Below, in pieces: positions 11,280 through 24,275 of a DNA stretch of 64,000 bases (positions are counted from its first letter, which is position 1; each line of letters opens with the position of its first letter). The DNA comes from Amia ocellicauda (lineage: Eukaryota > Chordata > Actinopteri > Amiiformes > Amiidae). The notes under the pieces are model-generated. The model ran no database searches. It was given only the letters and a program-made list of their open reading frames with translations, and was not told the origin of the DNA. Both the position numbers and the translations under genes were made by a program. Where the stretch lies: NCBI RefSeq assembly GCF_036373705.1, contig NC_089860.1:35167921-35231920 (forward strand), in the 5' to 3' direction.

Positions 11280-14200
11280 ATGCCTGGCAACAGTGCAGGG
11301 AGCCATCAGAAACCCCACTACCAGGGCCAGCACAAGGGCAGGCATGCGGGCGAGGGCTACAGGCAGGCGGGGGAGGGCACCAGGCAGACGAGACCGGTCT
11401 CCAGGGACAGCAGCCTTAGCCAGGAGATTCACAAGGACAGCTCCCCGGATCAGAAGGGCACCAGGAGGTCTGCGCCCCAGCCGGCCAGGAAAGCTCTCGC
11501 CCGGGATGCCAACGGGAGGGAATCGGAGACCATCGGCTTCATCCCGGGCTCAGCCGACAACCCTCCTGGCGCCCAGAGCTGCGGCGCCTGCAGCTCAGTG
11601 GGCTGGCGCAGCTGCGGCGCCCTGATCTGCTGCATGGTCACCTGCGGCTTCTACAAGGCCGAGACCCCGGTGTGCGTGCCCTGCCTGGCCCACGCCGAGA
11701 CCTCCACCGAAGACGTGAAGGTGGTGCCGGAGCCGAAGCACTCCAACGGGTTGGCCCTGTCCAATCCCACCTGCGGCGTCCCCCTGGAGAGCCGCCCCCA
11801 CAAGTCCCCGCTCACAGAGAGCTTCACCTACACCGACATCAAGATCAAGGGCGAGCGGGTGGCCCTCGCCTCAGAGGGGGTGCGCCGGCACGGCCATGCC
11901 TACGCGGCCCCCAAGCGCACGCCATCCTCCAAGTCCATCCAGAAGGGGGACGGCCTGCGCCCCATCAGCTACACCAGCTGCTACTCCCTGGAGGACCCCG
12001 ACCAGTTCCTGGACGACCTGCCTGACAGTGGCACGGACATCGACTCGCTGATCACCAGGAAGCTGCTGGAGCTGTACAAGCTGCACCAGATCGACCAGCT
12101 GGCCAAGTGCACCTCAGACTCGGTCTTCTTCCGCAAGACCAGCGAGATCGCCGAGCTCATCAACAACATCGCCCAGGACTACAACCTGGATGAGCAGGAC
12201 GCCGAGTGCCGGCTGGTGCACGGCGTGATCCGCATCAGCACCCGCAAGAGCAAGAGGCCCAAGCCCGACCCGGCCCATGCCTCAGTCAGCCACAGCCATG
12301 ACTCTGGCCCCCGGGTGGAGGAGCGCAGCCGGAGGAACGGGACCCTGCCTGACAGCGGCAACGACACCATGATCGAGACCACCCTGACCAGCCAGGACAG
12401 TAAGATCCTCCTCCTCTCATTCTCTCTCGTCTCTTCTCTCTCTCTCTACCACACCACACTCACCTACCCCATCAGGACCATACAGACAAGCTGCGCTCTC
12501 CTCCTCTCTCTCTCTCTGTCTCATACCACACTCACCCCCAGTCATATTCAAGCACTGCAACATGTTTGATTGTTAGTTTGATAGAATTATACAGTTAGGT
12601 CCATAAATATTTGGACACTGACACAATTGTCATCATTTTGTCTCTGTACGCCACCACAATGGATTTGAAAGGAATCAAGAATCAAGATCAACCAAAACGC
12701 CCCAAGAACAAGCAGGAACTAAAGACACTGCAGTGCAGGCCTGGCAGAGCATCACCAGGGAAGAAACCCAGCATCTGCTGATGTCTATGGGTTCAGACTT
12801 CAGGCAGTCATTGACTGCAAAGGATTTGCAACAAAGTATTGAAACTCACAATTTAATTAATGATTATGTTAGTTTGTACAAATACTTTTAAGCCCCTAAA
12901 ATTGGGGGACCACATATAAAAATGGGTGTAATTCCTACACCGTTGTCCCAATGTGGATGTAACTACCCTCAAATTAAAGATGAACGTCTACACTTAAAGC
13001 ACTTGTTTCCTTTCAAATCCATTGTGGTGACGTACAGAGTCAAAATGATGACAATTGTGTCACTGTCCAAATATTTATGGACCTCACTCACTCTTATTAG
13101 TAATGTTATTGTTTTTTGCGTATCTTTGACCGAGCTGTGTGTATGAGAAGGAACTTGACCACATTATATGGCACCCCAGTTACCCACTCTGGAGCCTCCT
13201 GAAGTGGAGCAGGAGAGGTTCATATGTCAGCTGTCAGCTTAAAGACATCTCGGGCTTCCCTGCCATCCATAAAGGAGGTTCAGAGTAACTGGACTACAAA
13301 TCGGTTGGTTGATTATTTTTCTAATGAAGAAACCCCCCCCAGCCTCTCTAGTCACTGCTTGATTCCCATAGCGCTCTCCTCTGACTCGTGGGTACCGTGT
13401 GCTTAAGCCGACCCTCGGGAATAGTCTGAATTGAAAGTGCCCCTCCGTGCCACTCACCGACCCCTGTCTTCACTCGCAGCTGACCTGGACGTCCAGATAT
13501 CGGAACAGACGCCTTCAGATAAACTTGCGAGACAAATGAGGCACAACAGCACTAAAGGTAAGAGTTCCTGTCCCTGAGTCTGCCAATTAAAGGCTTATAG
13601 ATCTGTTTGGAGCAGCTGCTGGGGCTTTTGTCTCCCGGGCAGGAGCCGTTCAGGTAGAGCAATTAGATATCTGCAATCATTTCACACTTTCCTTTAAACC
13701 CGATCCTCCGGGGCCTCTGTAGCCCAGTTCGGTCTCTTTGACTCCTAATCCGCTTTACACCTGGCAGGCGGGGGCAGGACCGATCTGTGTAATCTAAGTC
13801 AATAGTAATTCATGTGCAGCTGGATTAAACATGGGTGGACCTTCCGAACAGTATGACACGGCAGACTTTACTCCGGTAAGACTGCGGTGTTTAATATCAC
13901 ACCCCAGTGTGTCACATCCGTGCAGTTAGCTCTTCAGCTGATATGTTGTTATTCTGCCTCTCTAGCATAAGCCATGCTCTAAAGCCATGACGGCTACGGG
14001 ACCAATGTATATTCGGCACGACCGTTTCTTTGTGTTCTATCATGGTTTCAAAGAGTGCCGTCCGTTTATTGGAAATCTAATGGAGTTAAACATGTCTTCC
14101 CCCCCCAGTCTTACTTGCGTCTCATCAGTGTGAGTTATTTTCCACTCTATTCCAACCACAACAGGACGAGCCCCTAATAGATCCCTCAGGCTAAATGCAG

Positions 14201-17200
14201 AGAGAGAAAGGGAAGGTGGGATATTGAGCTGTTGAGTGGCTTTGGTGTGTAGGGGGGATGGGTGGTTTACTGGTTTTACGGTCTAGACACCCTTTGTGTC
14301 GTGCTGGACCGCGATTATCCTAATTTAACATTTTTATTCCCTAATTTTTCCCGTTTATGAAACCTATCCCCTTTAATTACATTTATTTATGATCCCGTTT
14401 GGCACACATTGTTCTAAAACCTCTCGATTGTGTAGAGTGAGGAATAACTATTGTCTTTTGTGCTAGTGCGTTTAAATCTGTATTGGTTAATGTCCTCATT
14501 CTGTTTAACTGCAAATATACTGCACTTTATTTATTTATTTATATTTATTAATTATGTTTGATTGTACGTAGCAGACCTATAGAGAATTAAGTTGTGTGAT
14601 CTGTACTGTGATATTAAGGTAACTGCAGTATTTTTGCTTTACCATGGAAGGTGTATACCATCCCGTCCCTAGTGCGTAAGTCTCCAGCCAGTGGGCTTTA
14701 GAGTTGTGCAACCCTTATTAACTTCCCCAGCGGTGTCCGGCACAGCAGGGTTTTTTAAGCCCCCTGAGCTTCTGAACAGCAGCAACCGACTGAAATTAAC
14801 ATCTGTCCGAAGACATGGACGTTTTTGCGTGAGGCAAAGGGGCAGCTTCGGTGTTCGCCTGGATTACGTCAGGTCAGGGGATGAATGGTCACTGTTTGGC
14901 CGCGGCCTGACTGTGTCAGAGGTGAGTGCGTGTTTGTGCGTGCAGGTCTGAGTGCGCTGCGCTGCACGGCGAGGCAACAATTGTGTATTGTCCTCGCAGC
15001 GGCAGGAATGTTCTCACTGTTTCGATTCCACCTGCATTCCGAGGCATTAATTATCACGGGTCGCTGGGAATGCGAGGGGAATGAGACGCGGCTCCGGCTC
15101 CGGCTTCCATAGCGTGCCATACAATACCTGGCCCGGCGGCGTTGCGCACTGTGTTACCCAGCAGTTTCAAATGAGGTCATTACAGGGCTTTGTAAGAAAA
15201 CTACTTTCATTTCTAAACAGATTTTACAATCCTTTTTAAAAAAAAATTTTTATTCTTTTGATATTTGATGCATGTTATTAATAATGGGCTCAGGTCAATA
15301 TCAGCCTATTACTCAACCTGCCCGCTGTTTTGTTTATCATCTCCATATTAGTTGGAAAGGAAAATAATTCTTCCATGTGTCACAGGTTAAAGAATTATAT
15401 TTCATTTCCTGTTCAAAAATTGTTAGTGTTTCGAACGGTTCAGCGGTGTCTGTGGCCTGCAGAGCCATGCCGGTGTGGCATGTTTGTGTCGGCGGCCTGT
15501 CAGAGCTGAGATAAAAGGACATTTAATCCAAGCCTCGCTGCCTAAGGAATTGAAGGATCTGTTTTCGTTTTCTTGGAGAGTTTCACCATTTCAGTAAGGT
15601 CTGAGGCCGGAGTCTTAGCTTCAGGTATCGGGGACGGATCCTGTAAGATTGGAGGTTTCATCTGCTCTTTCCGATCACACTTGCCTTCCTCAGACTTCAG
15701 CGCCAGCTCTGCCTGGGACACTGGTGAAGGGGACAGTCCCTGGACTTCAGCTTGTCGGTAGCAGACCCCTGTTTTAAATCAGACCTGGGATAACTGATCG
15801 ATTACAGTTCATTCGCTGTCCAATTACAGCATCTTCGTGCCTTAAGATTTCAAAAGGTGGTCAACGTTATGATCCTCTCTCTGTGCTTCAAGATGCTATG
15901 AAACGATGATATTAGTCATGAGTCTTGTCGTCGGTGTTCCATAGGTTGCTGGTGCCGGTTGGAGAATATTTAATTCAGTGCCAACCGAACCACAATCTGC
16001 CATCGTTGACTTGACCGAGGCATATAGGTGTGAGTACAGATCAGGGCTAAGGGCACGCCTAACATCTGGACTTTGCCTCTTTTTCGGTTCAAGGATTTCA
16101 TTATTTTATTTTTCCATTCCTGCACAGACACCCTTCTGCCTGTCTGGTTTGGACTTCTCTCAGGAAGATGGGGCGACTTCAGCCTGAGGAATACTGGTCG
16201 CTTTTGTTGTGCCATCATTGTTTTTCTTGAAATAAAATAAGTGGTAACGGCTGCAAGCACGGCAACCCCCTCCCTGGCTGGCCCACATGTTGTTGAGCTC
16301 CATTTCATAATGATAAACACAACACGGGCGTTGTTGTGTAAATACCAGTTGCATGTGCGCTTTTGACTAGACCCAGCCTGAGGAGTCACTCACGCGGTGG
16401 CGTACAGCCCGTGTAATCGGCACTTGCGCGTCAGACAGCCGGGCACAGGTGAGCCGGGACGACGCGTCTGAGCGCAGCGTTCCTGCACTTCCTGGTCCCG
16501 AGGGTGACGTCACCGCTCCTGCCATTGTCTGGGAATTCCCCGTACCTGAGCGCATGGCCCTGGCTGAGAAGGAAGTGGCCTTCGTTTAAAACCTGAACAA
16601 TAAAAGTTTAAACAACAGCCTGTCGACGTTCTATTGATTTGTTTTGTGATCGTGTTTGTCTGTAAGTAGAAGACGTGGGAACAGGAGCCATAGATACCCA
16701 GTCCAGTGGAGTTTCAGCTTCAATGCATCTGGTTTAAAGCGTGCCGGCTCATTGTTGTGTTGTGGTGAGTGCAGCTCAGCAGCGGTCTGAGGTTTTCCAT
16801 ATGTTCCCTTCATGGTCAACTTCCAAAGCAGTAGATCTGAATTTCACAGCTCCTCTTCTTACCCCTGCAGTGAGTCTCTGTGTCCCTGCCCTGCGATGGC
16901 AATTTGAGGCCGTGTGTGTCGTACAAACCCTGTAGTGCTCCTGTGAACCTCCAATAAACAATAGTCCATTCATTTTGATTAATTGTGTATTTATATGATC
17001 AATCTTTACATCTACATCTGAACCTTCCTTTCGGTTAGCCTTAATGTGTGACGTGTTCTGTGGCAGCTTGTACTGCAGGGCGCTATATTCATATCAGAAC
17101 TGATCGATTGCTGTTGATTTCCAGTGTGGTGCTCATAGCCCTGACCCGATCCCTCTCTCTCTTTCTCTCTCTTTCACTGTCGTTGCAGTTTACTCCTCGG

Positions 17201-17289
17201 GCTCATCCGCCGCACACTACACCTGCCCCCCAGACAGCGAGACCCTCTCCTCCGGGACCCCCCTGCTGGAGAAATTCTACCGAACATGA
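11280..17289 (+). CDS. kdf1: Keratinocyte differentiation factor 1 (kdf1)
   Basis: Coding exons are 11280-12399, 13480-13557 and 17189-17289 (1120+78+101 nt). All junctions are GT-AG, both introns are phase 1, and the product is 432 aa against 398 in human. The ORF runs on into CT-rich intron after 12399, so the splice matters. Recognition rests on the core HQIDQLAKCTSDSVF, the DYNLDEQDAE block and GVIRISTRKSKR, then LDVQISEQTPSDKLARQM and a C-terminus with SGTPLLEKFY. A Cys-rich stretch with a CGAC...CC...C pattern (residues ~100-140) matches the Cys-rich segment of the mammalian protein and might be lipidated (inference). KDF1 limits proliferation and promotes differentiation of basal epidermal cells; in mammals it acts at the membrane and stabilises IKK-alpha through USP7. 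The start follows the acceptor closely. The gene is unbroken. Confidence 0.93.
12590..13095. mobile_element. Tc1/mariner-like MITE in kdf1 intron 2
   Basis: Two ~80-bp terminal inverted repeats face each other. The left begins acagttaggtccataaat at 12591, and the right is its near-perfect reverse complement ending about 13092. TA dinucleotides flank both ends, as expected for Tc1/mariner target duplications. The interior (~340 bp) holds only a degraded scrap of transposase-like frame (around 12800-12900), so the copy is non-autonomous. Confidence 0.85.
13558..17188 (+). other. kdf1: kdf1 intron 3, with CpG-rich internal block
   Basis: This is the long last intron. It contains no recognisable coding exon. 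A CpG-rich block at about 16390-16560 has a consensus CRE (TGACGTCA, 16505-16512), and another GC-rich patch lies at 14740-15120. Either could be an enhancer or alternative promoter. Confidence 0.5.
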
Positions 17290-17352
17290 AGCTCGGGAGG
17301 AGTTGGCGGGGAGCATCGTGCCACGGCCCCTCTTGCACACTGCCACGGATGC

Positions 17353-17380
17353 CGGGGGGAGGGAGGGAGGGAGGGAGGAA
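17353..17380 (+). repeat. (GGGA)n tract in kdf1 3'UTR, potential RNA G-quadruplex
   Basis: Five or more GGG runs separated by single A residues begin about 65 nt after the kdf1 stop. Such spacing permits a compact quadruplex in the transcript. Folding is inference. Confidence 0.7.
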
Positions 17381-17619
17381 GGAAGAGACCCATTCCAATA
17401 AGCCAAGCTTTCTGCATAGAAAAACAAAAACGTTATTTTTTCCTTCCATTCATTGAGAGGATCTGAAACGCCTTCGTGCTTCTATTACTCTGTAAACGAT
17501 GCCTGCAGCACTGGGGGCTGCTAATGAGCGCTGGTTCCTGGAGTCTCTGCCGCTCGCCAGCTGGGGGGGCCGAGGGAGACGTGGTGTGTACGCGCCTCCT
17601 GCACGCAAGAAAGAAGAAA

Positions 17620-17625
17620 AATAAA
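17620..17625 (+). terminator. kdf1: Candidate kdf1 polyadenylation signal (AATAAA)
   Basis: This is the first AATAAA after the stop codon, about 330 nt downstream. Further AATAAA motifs occur near 18225-18236 and 18587, so longer 3' ends are possible. Confidence 0.5.
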
Positions 17626-20149
17626 GGTCTAGGTCTGCAGTAGAGATCCTCTGGGATGGATTTTGACTGGATTCTGGGAAAACGGTTTTAAAAGAGATCC
17701 CTCCTTCCCCTCCTCCTCTGGCTTTTTATTTTGTATACGATTCTGCTCTGTGGACGCGTCTCTAATTCCCTTTGCTCTAACTTGGGCCCAGCTGATGTCC
17801 GCCGTGCCGGCTGTGGTGTCGGTGTTTTGTGGACAGTGGGAGGACAGATCTGGACTTCACGGGGAAAGCTCGTCTCGTTTCTGGTTTCGTTTTGTTGCGC
17901 CGGCCGACGACGCTGTCTGCCAAAATCGACGGAGTTGTTGACTTGAGCCAGACGCCCGCCAGGGGACAGTAGCGACCTGGAGTGAACACCTCTGGGTCCC
18001 TCTGTCGTCTTGTGTTTTTATCTGTATTAATGCGCTGCTGTACCGGACCCGGGGCAAACCCAACCTCTGCTCCTTTGGGTGTGAGGATTTGTTTTCTCTT
18101 TCCGTCGCAGGCCCCCTTCTTCCGGGGTTGTTTGGACAGATCTTAAAAAAAGGGATGATTCTATCTGGGGAATACTGGTATGCTTGTTTTTGTTTTGTTT
18201 AGTTTTATTTTCATGTTTTTTCTTTAAATAAATAAATGGAAACGGCTGCTTTGCGTTTTTCGCAAGTCGCCCTGCCTTGTGACACCAAATGTGCGCCGTT
18301 TAAATGCCACACGAAATCAGATCAAAACGACGAGCGCTGGCGAGTCCCACTCCGAGTCGCACTGCGATCGTGGGTTACTCTGTCATCTGGATGTCTTGCT
18401 GAAAGAAAAAGTTATTGACCAGTGAAGTGTCTGAAGCTTCGCCGTGCATGAATTTGTTTAAATGTTTGTCTTAGACTGTTAAAGGGCTTTTGGTTACCTA
18501 CAAAAAAAGAAAATAAGTCCTAACATGAGTCGGGACACTTGCTTAATCGGGTGTGTTGCCCTTTTTATTTAGTTCTACTGTGAATAAAGTAAGGGCAGCC
18601 AATCGTTTTTTATTTACAATGTATAAAAAGTGGGTTTTACTACAATTAAAATAATACTTTTTTTTCCTGTGTGTCCCAGAGCAGTGAAATTAGTGTCTGT
18701 AGAGGGAATGCAAATATTTGTGTGTGTGGAGACTAAAAAGAGATTGTTTGCAGTCTTGTTTTTTTTTTGGTGGTGGCAAATCTATTTATACATTTATTTT
18801 AAAGAAGAAAATGGATGTAGGGCTGTGTTTGTGTGTCTGTCTGTCTGTCTCTGCAGTAGCCGGAGCGCGGGCTGGACTAGGTTGGCTGTTGTGGTTCTGT
18901 GGTGCCTCGGTTGTTTCTCCCTCGTGGTTCAGTGTGCGTCTGTGAGGCCCTGTCGCACCTCTGCTGCGCCTCTCCCGCGCGAGCCGTCTGCCGGGGGCCC
19001 CTGTCCTTCGCGTGACCTTCTGGGAATGTGAGCAGACTTGAATTGTCCCAGAGATCCTGGCCCTGATAAAGCCCATGGGAACCGTGAGCCCTAAGGAACG
19101 CTGTAAGCAGAGCCCGAGGCATGTTAGGTTAAAAGCATCGTAAATAAGCAGTGTGTGGGTTGGGTCCGCAGACTGCCTTGTGGCCGGTGGCGTCTCATTT
19201 CTGCACAGTCCTCCACAGGCCGGACAGAACCACAAGACCGGTCTGAAATGCTCTTCTCCCACAAGGCAACTGAAACCCTTAAGCAGGTACCAAGACTGAT
19301 GCAACAAACCACCAATCCCAGCCATGCCAGAGCTTCTCTGATTGCGGGCATTGTGCGTCAAAATCCCAAGTCACCCCGGCGGTAAATAGTTTTAAGCCTG
19401 AAAGTGTAGTGCAATTAGCTGCAATTAGCTGGGTGCAGCAGTGCAGAGGGTTGCTAATCCCTAGAAACACTGGAGAGGGCTGCATGTCTAGAAACAATAC
19501 GTGTTCGCTGCCTTAGACAAAGGCCTCTTCACACAGACTTACTAAATAATGCAGAATTAACCCTTATTAATAATAATAGAGGTTGAGAGAAGAAAGCTGC
19601 CATGCCAGGGTTTTGTTTTAACTGGGGATGCGTCAGGTCTAGTGACGTTCATTTTGTCCCGACTGCGGGGCTGTAGCTGCCGTTCTGTTCCCAAACCCTC
19701 GTGAATTTCCTCTTGTCTATAATCATGTATATTCTTCATATTTGTTATCTGGTGCATTACAGCGTTACCCTCAGTGCCAAATGTGGAAGCCAGTGGAGGA
19801 ATATTAAACCTAAACTCGGGGGAGGAGGCCTCTCCCACCACAGCTCCCGTCTCCTCTGTCTCTCTCCTTTTCAGAATGTAAATGACTTCTCTGCTGCCGT
19901 GCCGGGGGTGACTCGGCTTCATAAAAGCTTGAACTCTGTGCTCCAAGCCTGCTGGGAGCAGCCTGGCACTCGCTTCTCCTGCAGCAGCTCCAGAGAGAAC
20001 CTGTTCGGCTGGTTCTCGAACAAAAGAAGGGAAATAAAATCCTTTTTGTCTGCAGGGCTTTCTGCACGGGATGGCATGAGAGAGAAGGATTTATTTGTCG
20101 GATGGTGCCTGGAGCCTTTGATATAAAGACATCTCTCATGTTCTACACT

Positions 20150-20345
20150 AAATGTCCCAGTGGACCCCAGAGCTGCAGGTAGGAGGCGTCTCATTGCACC
20201 CCCCACACACACTGTCCCCATTTTGAAAATAAAACCTTGTTCAAAGGTACAACAGCAGTGTCCCCTTCCTGGGATTGAACCCATGACCCTCCACTCCAGA
20301 GCCCAGAGCCTTAACCATTTCTGCCCGGTGTGGAGTAGTGTTCTT
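20150..20345 (-). mobile_element. tRNA-derived SINE
   Basis: On the minus strand a tRNA-like head contains ggttaaggctctgg (A-box side) and a B box gggttcaatccc at 20271-20282. It is followed by gtacctttgaacaaggt, a decayed form of the tail motif common in fish SINEs. Boundaries are approximate. It is a fossil, not a functional tRNA, because no full cloverleaf is present. Confidence 0.7.
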
Positions 20346-21394
20346 CTACTCCTGTAGTAACTACTCCACCCCCAGACAGACCCCCTGTTTTCAAGACAAA
20401 CCTGTAATATCTCAGCCGGAGGACGTGTGGGTTTCTGGTTGGACCTGTCTGCACTGTTCAGTCTCGGTGTTCCCAGCGCGGCGTGCAAGCCACTGCGACT
20501 CGAGTGTTTTGTACATATCGGTGCACAGACAGCAGTGTTTGTTTATGGGGGTTTTAAACGTGCCGATACGAAGAGAAAACGGGAAGAGATAAAAACGAAC
20601 TAAAGCTGTAGTTGTGTTGAGTTTCCTGCAGCAAGACGTCCGATCACTGAAACTGCCATCGCCTTTAAATGTAACTTTGTGTTCAAATTTACCAAATTAC
20701 AACACTGATGTCTTCAACCACAATAATATTTTTCCCACACAGACAATATTGTATTATAATTGGGTCATTTGTGTCCTTGAACAAACACAGAATGTTAAAT
20801 TGAACACATTAGTTCTAAGAGTGTCTTAAACCAGTGCTCTCACAAACTCCTAAACAACTGTTATTGAGCGTTTGATGTCAGTTGTTAAAATGCTTTTCTG
20901 TTGTTTGACCACAAGAGGACGCCAATGGACAACTGAAGGAGATTTCTGCACTGAAGCTAAACTTCTCCGTGAACAAATTGTCGTTTTCATTTTCATTTAC
21001 AAGAGAATTTGAGTTTTTCCCGGAACCTGTAATTCACAATTAATTTTAAACCAACCATGGCAAACAGTGGCAGAGTGTTTATTTTCACCGCACGCTGTGT
21101 GGTAGTTGTTTTTCATCGTTGTTTCACCAAATATAAAAATAAATGAGTACTAATGCAATAATCCACTCCTGGTCTTGGTTTAATTTGGGCTCAAACACTG
21201 ATGATATTTTAAATATGACCTGGAAATGGAAAGAGGGAATTAACCATTGATGATGTAACCAGTATTAGGAATTTGACATGAAAACTGAATGATACACAGT
21301 CACTAAACTTACATTTTAAGATGGATTTCCATTTCCTCAGAAGTGTTAAATGCACCTTCTGCTGCCCTGCAGTTCACCCCATCAAAACTATCTC

Positions 21395-22040
21395 CTAAGA
21401 CCTTGCAGTCTACGTGGACTCCTAACTCTCTTCATCCTAACAATGTGGGAAGCAATAAAAAAGACAAACACAATGCTGGGGTATATTGTCAAAAGTGTAG
21501 AATTGAACAAGGGCAGTGATGTTCAGACTGTACAATGCACTAGTTAGAGCTCATCTGGATACTGTGGACAGTTCTGGGCTCCACACTTCAAGAAAGATAT
21601 CGCTGCTCTAGAGGCAGTTCAGAGGAGAGCAACCAGACTTATTCCAGGTCTGAAGGGAAAGTCCTACTGAGAGACTGAGGACCTGAACCTTTTCACCCTG
21701 GAACAGAGGAGACTACGTGGGGACTTGATCCAAGTCTTCAACATCATGAAAGGCATCGACCACATCAAACCAGAGGAGCTTTTCCAGATCAGCAGGGACA
21801 CACGCACCCGGGGACACAAATGGAAATTGGGCTTCAAGGCATTCAAGACAGAAAACAGGAGACACTTCTTCACACAGAGAGGCGTCACAATCTGAACAAA
21901 CTCCCCAGCGATGAGGCTGAAGAGACAATTTGGGAACATTCAAAAACAGACTGGATAGGATCCTTGATCACTTAGTTATTAATGGACACCAAACGAGCAC
22001 GATGGGGCGAATGGGCTCCTCTCGATAGTACACTTTATGT
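21395..22040 (+). mobile_element. CR1/L3-type LINE, 3' fragment
   Basis: The copy begins in the region encoding the C-terminal part after the reverse transcriptase (frame with KTNTMLGYIVKSVELNKGS, 21460-21520) and runs to the shared 3' end. It is in the sense orientation on the + strand, is intergenic and has stop codons. Confidence 0.85.
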
Positions 22041-23139
22041 TTCTAACAATCACTTCTTGATCTTAATTTTTTGTTTTTGTCTTTCCAGTGAGACCAGTTT
22101 GGAAAAACTAGGGCGAAACTGTCTGCTGCTATATCCCTAACTTCACCCACCCTTTTATACTTGAACTGTCTTTGCTTTGATCTCATGCTCACCTCACTTG
22201 GCCTCCCTGTGCTAAAGCTTTTCTTCCCCATAAAATCAAATGAAATGCTGAATGCTGATCTTGAGTGGAATAAGAGTCCGTGGACCCCAGGACAGCCCCA
22301 TCCAGCCAGCTCTCTCGCTCTGCGGACGTTTTTGCTCTGGTCAGGAGGACCGAAGGGACCTGAAACAGTCTGGGAAGTGTGCCGATTGTGCGTTGCTCAC
22401 CTGGGAGTGGAAGGCAGGAAGTGTGCGAGACGTGCCTCACCTGTCTCTTACCTGCGTGTCATTGACCCCGCCGCCACGCTGAACAACACCTTCCCTTACC
22501 AAACTTACCCCAGCTGCAGGTAACCAGGGAGCCGCTGTGCCAGGCTGTGGTCACACCGGAGAACCAGCACTGACCACACACAGCACAACTGAGAGCGATC
22601 CACACGCAGAATTAAATCATTCCTACAGCAAGGAAGAGATCTCAGTAATTTTGTCATCCAAATTTCCCCCATTCATGTGTAAGTGTAGATTTGCTAAGTA
22701 TTGCTGCCCTGTACACAGAAAAAGGTTCTGGAAGAATTAAATCTGTTAAACTAAAACCTATTATTGCTAATATTTCTATCTGGGATATTCTAGTCAATAA
22801 ACCAATATAAGTTACAGGCACCTGTAAACATCCTAATAAACTCTCTGTCAATAAAGGTGTAGGAAAAAACCCTGGCTGCCTGTAAAACAGTATAGTTACA
22901 CCACAGAACAGGTTAACTCACACCAAATGAGTGTTAAAGTGCTACTATTGACAAATAACTAGTTTAACCAGTGGTGTTTATACAATTACATTAAAGAATG
23001 ATGCATTGATAATGTTTCTTGTCCAGGGTCATTCATTCGTGTTTGAAACACTTCACGTACCTCTATAAGAATAACTATAACTACAAAGGAAAAGGATGAG
23101 CATTTCCGCACGAACACAGACACATCTTTTCGTTATATT

Positions 23140-23145
23140 TTTATT
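23140..23145 (-). terminator. nr0b2: Candidate nr0b2 polyadenylation signal (AATAAA on minus strand)
   Basis: TTTATT on the plus strand is AATAAA in the nr0b2 sense, 560 nt past the stop codon. It is the best-placed candidate for the 3' end. Confidence 0.5.
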
Positions 23146-23329
23146 GTTATTACAAAATAAAGTCTTTTTTTTCTTCTCAGTTCATATTGTATAAAAACTT
23201 GTCAAACAATATATAATTTACCCACACTGTCACAAATGCAAGTCTACAGTTCATGTACAGGCTTGGCAGACGAACTGAAGTGCAGGAAACACACCACAGT
23301 GACCAGACTGCGGCGGCGTGAGTGATGAA

Positions 23330-23353
23330 GACCGACCGACCGACCGACCGACC
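23330..23353. repeat. (GACC)6 microsatellite in probable nr0b2 3'UTR
   Basis: Six perfect GACC units lie between the nr0b2 stop codon and its candidate polyadenylation signal. In the transcript they would read (GGUC)6. Confidence 0.95.
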
Positions 23354-23704
23354 GGCATCAGAGCCACACGGAGCAGCTAAAGGACAGCAGAGAAAGCGCC
23401 ACAATAACGCAGATAACGTGAACGACGCGTTTTCCAGCGAGACCGTGTCCCCCCTGTCCCCCTGTCCCGCACTGGATCCTTCAACCCGGACAGCATCTTC
23501 TGTTTCAGTCCCTTCAGGTTGGCTCAGAATTGGACAAATCATCAACAAATGTCTCCTTCGCAAGAAATCACACGAGTGTTTCCACTTTGCCAGCTATTCA
23601 CCAGCCGGCTGAGAGACTGACGCTCACGGTGAGGGACTCAGTCGCGTTTTTACGCACAAGTCCAGGCGCCCCATCCTGAATTCAGTGGACCCCGCCGCCT
23701 GTGC

Positions 23705-24221
23705 TTATCTGGTGAAAAGCATTTCAGCGAGCAGGTCCAGCAGGTCCGCCTGGCCGATGACAGTCCGAAAGAAGAGCTCGGTGACCAGGCCGGCGGTGAT
23801 GGTCTTCAGGGCGGAGGCGGCGAGCAGGATGCGGGCGAAGCGGCCGCGGTCCCCCGGGTGGAGAGGCAGCAGCACCTCCCTCAGAGCCCGCTGCGCCTCC
23901 TGCTGCAAACTCTCAATGAACAGAGAGGCTCTCAGACCCGGCACGTCTGGAAACAGATGAACACAAGTCAAATATCAGTAACTCTCTGACGTGTCTGCCA
24001 ATTGGACTCAAGCAATATCTTTGTTTGATTTCATAGCAACATTTGACAAATGAATTGGAAATCAAGCTTTCATTGCGGGTGATTTTTGACCGAATATTCT
24101 GCAGATTGACCATACAGCAATTACGCATTTTAATTTTTTCCTCTAGAAGAAATTTTCCAATGCATTATTTTAACTGAGTGTATTATACAGGTACATTAAA
24201 GAAGTCGAACGGATAGTCTTG

Positions 24222-24275
<54 letters not shown>

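Larger units (their letters stand above)
17626..23139. other. Intergenic region between the kdf1 and nr0b2 3' ends
   Basis: The two genes converge here. There is no supported coding exon. Known contents are a tRNA-derived SINE (about 20150-20345) and a CR1/L3 LINE fragment (about 21395-22040). The remainder is anonymous sequence. Confidence 0.55.

Noticed and set aside
12400-12569. C-terminal run-on of the kdf1 exon 2 frame
   Set aside because: This is intron. A GT donor at 12400-12401 joins in phase to 13480, which supplies the conserved C-terminus.
20905-20926. CTCF-like ccacaagaggacgcca
   Set aside because: Only a partial match to the CTCF core, and similar words are common in fish repeats. 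Not enough to call an insulator.
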